Of a stretch of DNA of 43,634 nucleotides, positions 41,899-43,634 are shown one piece after another (within the stretch, counting starts at the first letter, position 1; each line of letters begins with the position of its first letter). Location: contig WGOA01000013.1 in the NCBI GenBank assembly GCA_016124275.1, positions 1 through 43,634 of the forward strand, read 5' to 3'. Below the pieces are notes generated by a model. That model saw only the letters and a program-made list of their open reading frames with translations, made no database searches and had not been told where the DNA came from. A program made the position numbers and the translations under genes. Origin of the DNA: Bacteroidota bacterium (GTDB taxonomy: Bacteria; Bacteroidota; Bacteroidia; Chitinophagales; BACL12).

Positions 41899-42046
41899 AC
41901 CGAATGGTAGTGCCCCGGTTCCGGATAGCCAAGGCAACCAGAACCTTCGGGCAACCGTATTTACCCTGTTCCGATCAGAGCGTTTCTTTCAACAAACTTC
42001 CAGGTTCTCGCAGCATCAACCTCCCATTCAGCCTCAACGCCAATCC

Positions 42047-42460
42047 ATGCGCATCCTTACTGTTCTTTTGATTTCACTTTCCTTCCTGTTCGGTGGCTGC
42101 AACGCTGATGGTCCCTGCGACGCATGTCCATTGAACGTTGATCCTGTATGCGGGCTGGATGGTGTTCCCTATTCCAATCCCTGTGAAGCGCGCTGTGCAG
42201 GGGTTTCCTATGTATATGGTTTTTGCGAAGAGGAGGCTGATGCGCTTATCCTTGATCTCGGAGCTGTAGCCGCAGATGGCTGCGATTTCATGCTGTTGAT
42301 CGACAACGAATACTACCATCCCCAAGGCATGGACTCGGTCTGGCGTGTGCACAATACGCCGGTTCGTGTTCAATTTCGCCGCACGCTGCAGTTTTTTCAT
42401 TGCGGATTTCTGCCCTTGCCCAACCCCGTGCTGGAGGTGCTTTCGGTGGAATTGCAATAG
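42047..42460 (+). CDS. Kazal-domain lipoprotein
   Basis: 137 residues. Signal peptide with lipobox ending in Cys18 (SFLFGGC). Residues 24-60 form a Kazal-type serine protease inhibitor pattern with C24, C27, C35, C46, C50 and C60 (CPLNVDPVCGLDGVPYSNPCEARCAG...C). The ~77-residue C-terminal region (LILDLGAVAADGCDFMLLID ... FFHCGFLPLPNPVLEVLSVEL) contains two further Cys and no family I recognise. Likely a lipid-anchored envelope protein that may inhibit serine proteases. It is preceded by a 148-bp interval without other genes. Confidence 0.75.
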   Translation: MRILTVLLISLSFLFGGCNADGPCDACPLNVDPVCGLDGVPYSNPCEARCAGVSYVYGFCEEEADALILDLGAVAADGCDFMLLIDNEYYHPQGMDSVWRVHNTPVRVQFRRTLQFFHCGFLPLPNPVLEVLSVELQ

Positions 42461-42477
42461 CGCGTTGGGCAGCACCG

Positions 42478-42505
42478 TTTGTTAACCCCTGTTTTGTGTA
42501 TTTTG
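42478..42505 (+). promoter_or_regulatory. Possible promoter TTTG...TATTTTG
   Basis: TTTG at 42478-42481 is followed after 17 bp by TATTTTG (42499-42505), a -7-like box with one base fewer between TA and TTTG, ending 6 nt before the ATG at 42512. Confidence 0.3.
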
Positions 42506-42511
42506 CAGGAT

Positions 42512-43634
42512 ATGCGGGGTCCAAGTATGGGAAAAGGATGGTGCTGGTTAGCCAGCTTCCTTATGCTTCTGATTGTGGAAACGCCTCCGGTTGCCGCCCA
42601 AGGTTTACCGGCGGAACGCCGTTCAGATTGGAACAAAGCGGGCCTGGCTGAACCGTCGCCCCCCTTGCTCAAAGGGCTGAATGTTTTGGATTTTGGAGCG
42701 GTGCCGGACGACCCCTTTCCCGATGCATCGGCCATCCAAAACGCGTTGGACGCTTTGCTGGGCAAGCCCGGCATGGTTTACCTGCCGCCTGGAACGTACC
42801 GCATCGATCAGCCCCTTGCTTTGCCGTCGGGGGCCGTCCTTCGCGGCGCTGGCGCGGACTCTACGCATCTGGTCGTTGATTTCGGGGGTGCCGACCTGGA
42901 CGCAATCCGCATCGGCAGTGCTGATGCGGGTCCAGATTTGCTCTTGAGCCAGGTCCCCCAAAAAGGCGAACAAACAGTCCATCTGGCAGGGACCACTGCC
43001 TTTGCCGCGGGCATTCAGGCTGGAGATTGGGTGGAGTTGGTTCAGGACAACGGTGCCTGGGACGAAGCTCCCGCCGGATGGGCAACTGAATCCATCGGCC
43101 ACATCAGCCGGGTCCGAGCAGCAGGAGCAGACAGTCTTTTGCTCGATGACGCCTTCCGGATCACTTTTACCGCCGCAGATCAACCCCGCTTGCGGCGCAT
43201 TAGTCCGGTTAGCAACTGCGGCCTGGAATGCCTGAGCCTCACCCGTGCTGATGCCACGGGGAATGGGGCCATGATTTGGTTTTATCTGGCTGTAAACTCC
43301 TGGGTTCGCGGCGTAGAGAGTTACCGAAGTGCCGGGGCGCATATTCTGGCCGCGCGTTCAGCGCATTTGGAAATCAGTGGCAATTACTTCCACGAAGCCT
43401 GGGCTTATGACGGAGTTAAAACGCACGGCTACGGTGTTACCCTTGTCCGGCATACCGTAGCTACCTTGGTGCAGGACAACGTTTTTCGGCGCTTGCGGCA
43501 TGCCATGATGGTCAAGCAAGGCGCAAACGGCAATGTTTTTGGCTACAATTACTCCATCGATCCGCTGCGCAGCGAACCGGTCCCCGATTTCAGCGGAGAC
43601 GTATCGCTGCACGGGCATTACCCCTTCGCCAATC
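42512..43634 (+). CDS. Pectate-lyase-like beta-helix protein, 5' part (cut by window end)
   Basis: 374 codons are visible and the frame is still open at the last base. The ATG at 42512 opens a signal peptide (hydrophobic WLASFLMLLIVETP, cleavage near VAAQ). LKGLNVLDFGAVPDDPFPDASAIQNALDALLGKPGMVYLPPGTYRIDQPLALPSGAVLRGAG is the start of a Pectate_lyase_3-type right-handed beta-helix, as in phage tail-spike, glycoside hydrolase 28/55-like and parallel-helix surface proteins. Repeats with GNYFHEAW and DNVFRRLRHAMMVKQGANGNVFGYNYS show coil turns. It may be a polysaccharide lyase or hydrolase; the catalytic residues cannot be judged from the fragment. A possible T9SS domain would lie outside the window. 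Confidence 0.75.
   Translation, partial: MRGPSMGKGWCWLASFLMLLIVETPPVAAQGLPAERRSDWNKAGLAEPSPPLLKGLNVLDFGAVPDDPFPDASAIQNALDALLGKPGMVYLPPGTYRIDQPLALPSGAVLRGAGADSTHLVVDFGGADLDAIRIGSADAGPDLLLSQVPQKGEQTVHLAGTTAFAAGIQAGDWVELVQDNGAWDEAPAGWATESIGHISRVRAAGADSLLLDDAFRITFTAADQPRLRRISPVSNCGLECLSLTRADATGNGAMIWFYLAVNSWVRGVESYRSAGAHILAARSAHLEISGNYFHEAWAYDGVKTHGYGVTLVRHTVATLVQDNVFRRLRHAMMVKQGANGNVFGYNYSIDPLRSEPVPDFSGDVSLHGHYPFAN

Noticed and set aside
41897..41921. GAACCG...CGGTTC hairpin after the photolyase as terminator
   Set aside because: Only 6 bp with a 13-nt loop, overlapping the stop codon and lacking a T tract.
1..43634. tRNA genes, rRNA, CRISPR arrays, transposases, integrases, riboswitches (FMN near ribF, leucine T-box near leuS)
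   Set aside because: I searched by eye for T-loop sequences, regular spaced repeats, transposase-like proteins and known riboswitch cores and found none.

Overview
The window looks like a chromosomal segment of a Bacteroidota bacterium, most likely from the Saprospiria (inference from the sequence only). Reasons: three predicted secreted proteins end in a type IX secretion (T9SS) sorting domain; TAnnTTTG-type -7 promoter boxes occur in front of many genes and purine-rich Shine-Dalgarno sequences are mostly absent; Bacteroidota marker families are present (DUF3098 next to ftsX, DUF4296 lipoprotein, short CcmD, a DAHP synthase fused to chorismate mutase, short AMP nucleosidase); and base composition is moderate to high GC. 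I see no rRNA, tRNA, CRISPR array, insertion sequence or integrase. Most of the window is housekeeping and catabolic genes with interspersed surface proteins.

Region by region. 1-6.2 kb: end of a redoxin-like gene, a large Tyr/Trp- and Pro-rich secreted protein, a fibre-like surface protein with a doubtful C-terminus, and a minus-strand pair of a Rieske oxygenase and an SdpI/DUF1648 membrane protein, then a small membrane protein. 6.3-11.1 kb: an SLC13/DASS permease, prephenate dehydratase, DAHP synthase-chorismate mutase (aromatic amino acids) and convergent proC. 11.1-15.6 kb: a secreted protein with a C-terminal NADase-type glycan-binding domain, then a coupled pair of an LCAD-type acyl-CoA dehydrogenase with an SCP2-like tail and an alpha-methylacyl-CoA racemase-like enzyme. 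15.7-19.9 kb: an S4 RNA-binding protein, a PKD-domain T9SS protein and biotin carboxylase. 20-23.3 kb: ccmB-ccmC-ccmD (cytochrome c maturation) and glutamate dehydrogenase, closed by a strong terminator. 23.3-29.4 kb: an HSDR_N-type protein, AMP nucleosidase, holA, and the minus-strand run ftsX-DUF3098-uppP-truB-ribF. 29.6-36 kb: a choice-of-anchor-B/LVIVD T9SS protein, leuS, and a T9SS-sorted thioredoxin-fold protein. 36-42 kb: HMG-CoA lyase, YggS, a DUF4296 lipoprotein, both subunits of 3-oxoacid CoA-transferase, a class IV aminotransferase and a photolyase. 42-43.6 kb: a Kazal-domain lipoprotein and the start of a pectate-lyase-like beta-helix protein cut by the window end.

Functional links: HMG-CoA lyase makes acetoacetate and the nearby CoA-transferase activates it, suggesting a ketone-body or leucine-degradation branch. 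The racemase and acyl-CoA dehydrogenase fit oxidation of 2-methyl-branched or sterol-like acyl-CoAs. No clearly new multi-gene defence or mobile system is visible. The most notable items are the dehydrogenase-SCP2/racemase pair, the Rieske/SdpI pair with a promoter that redefines the start, a set of -7 boxes so close to start codons that leaderless mRNAs are implied, a surface-sorted CxxC redoxin, and a Kazal lipoprotein.
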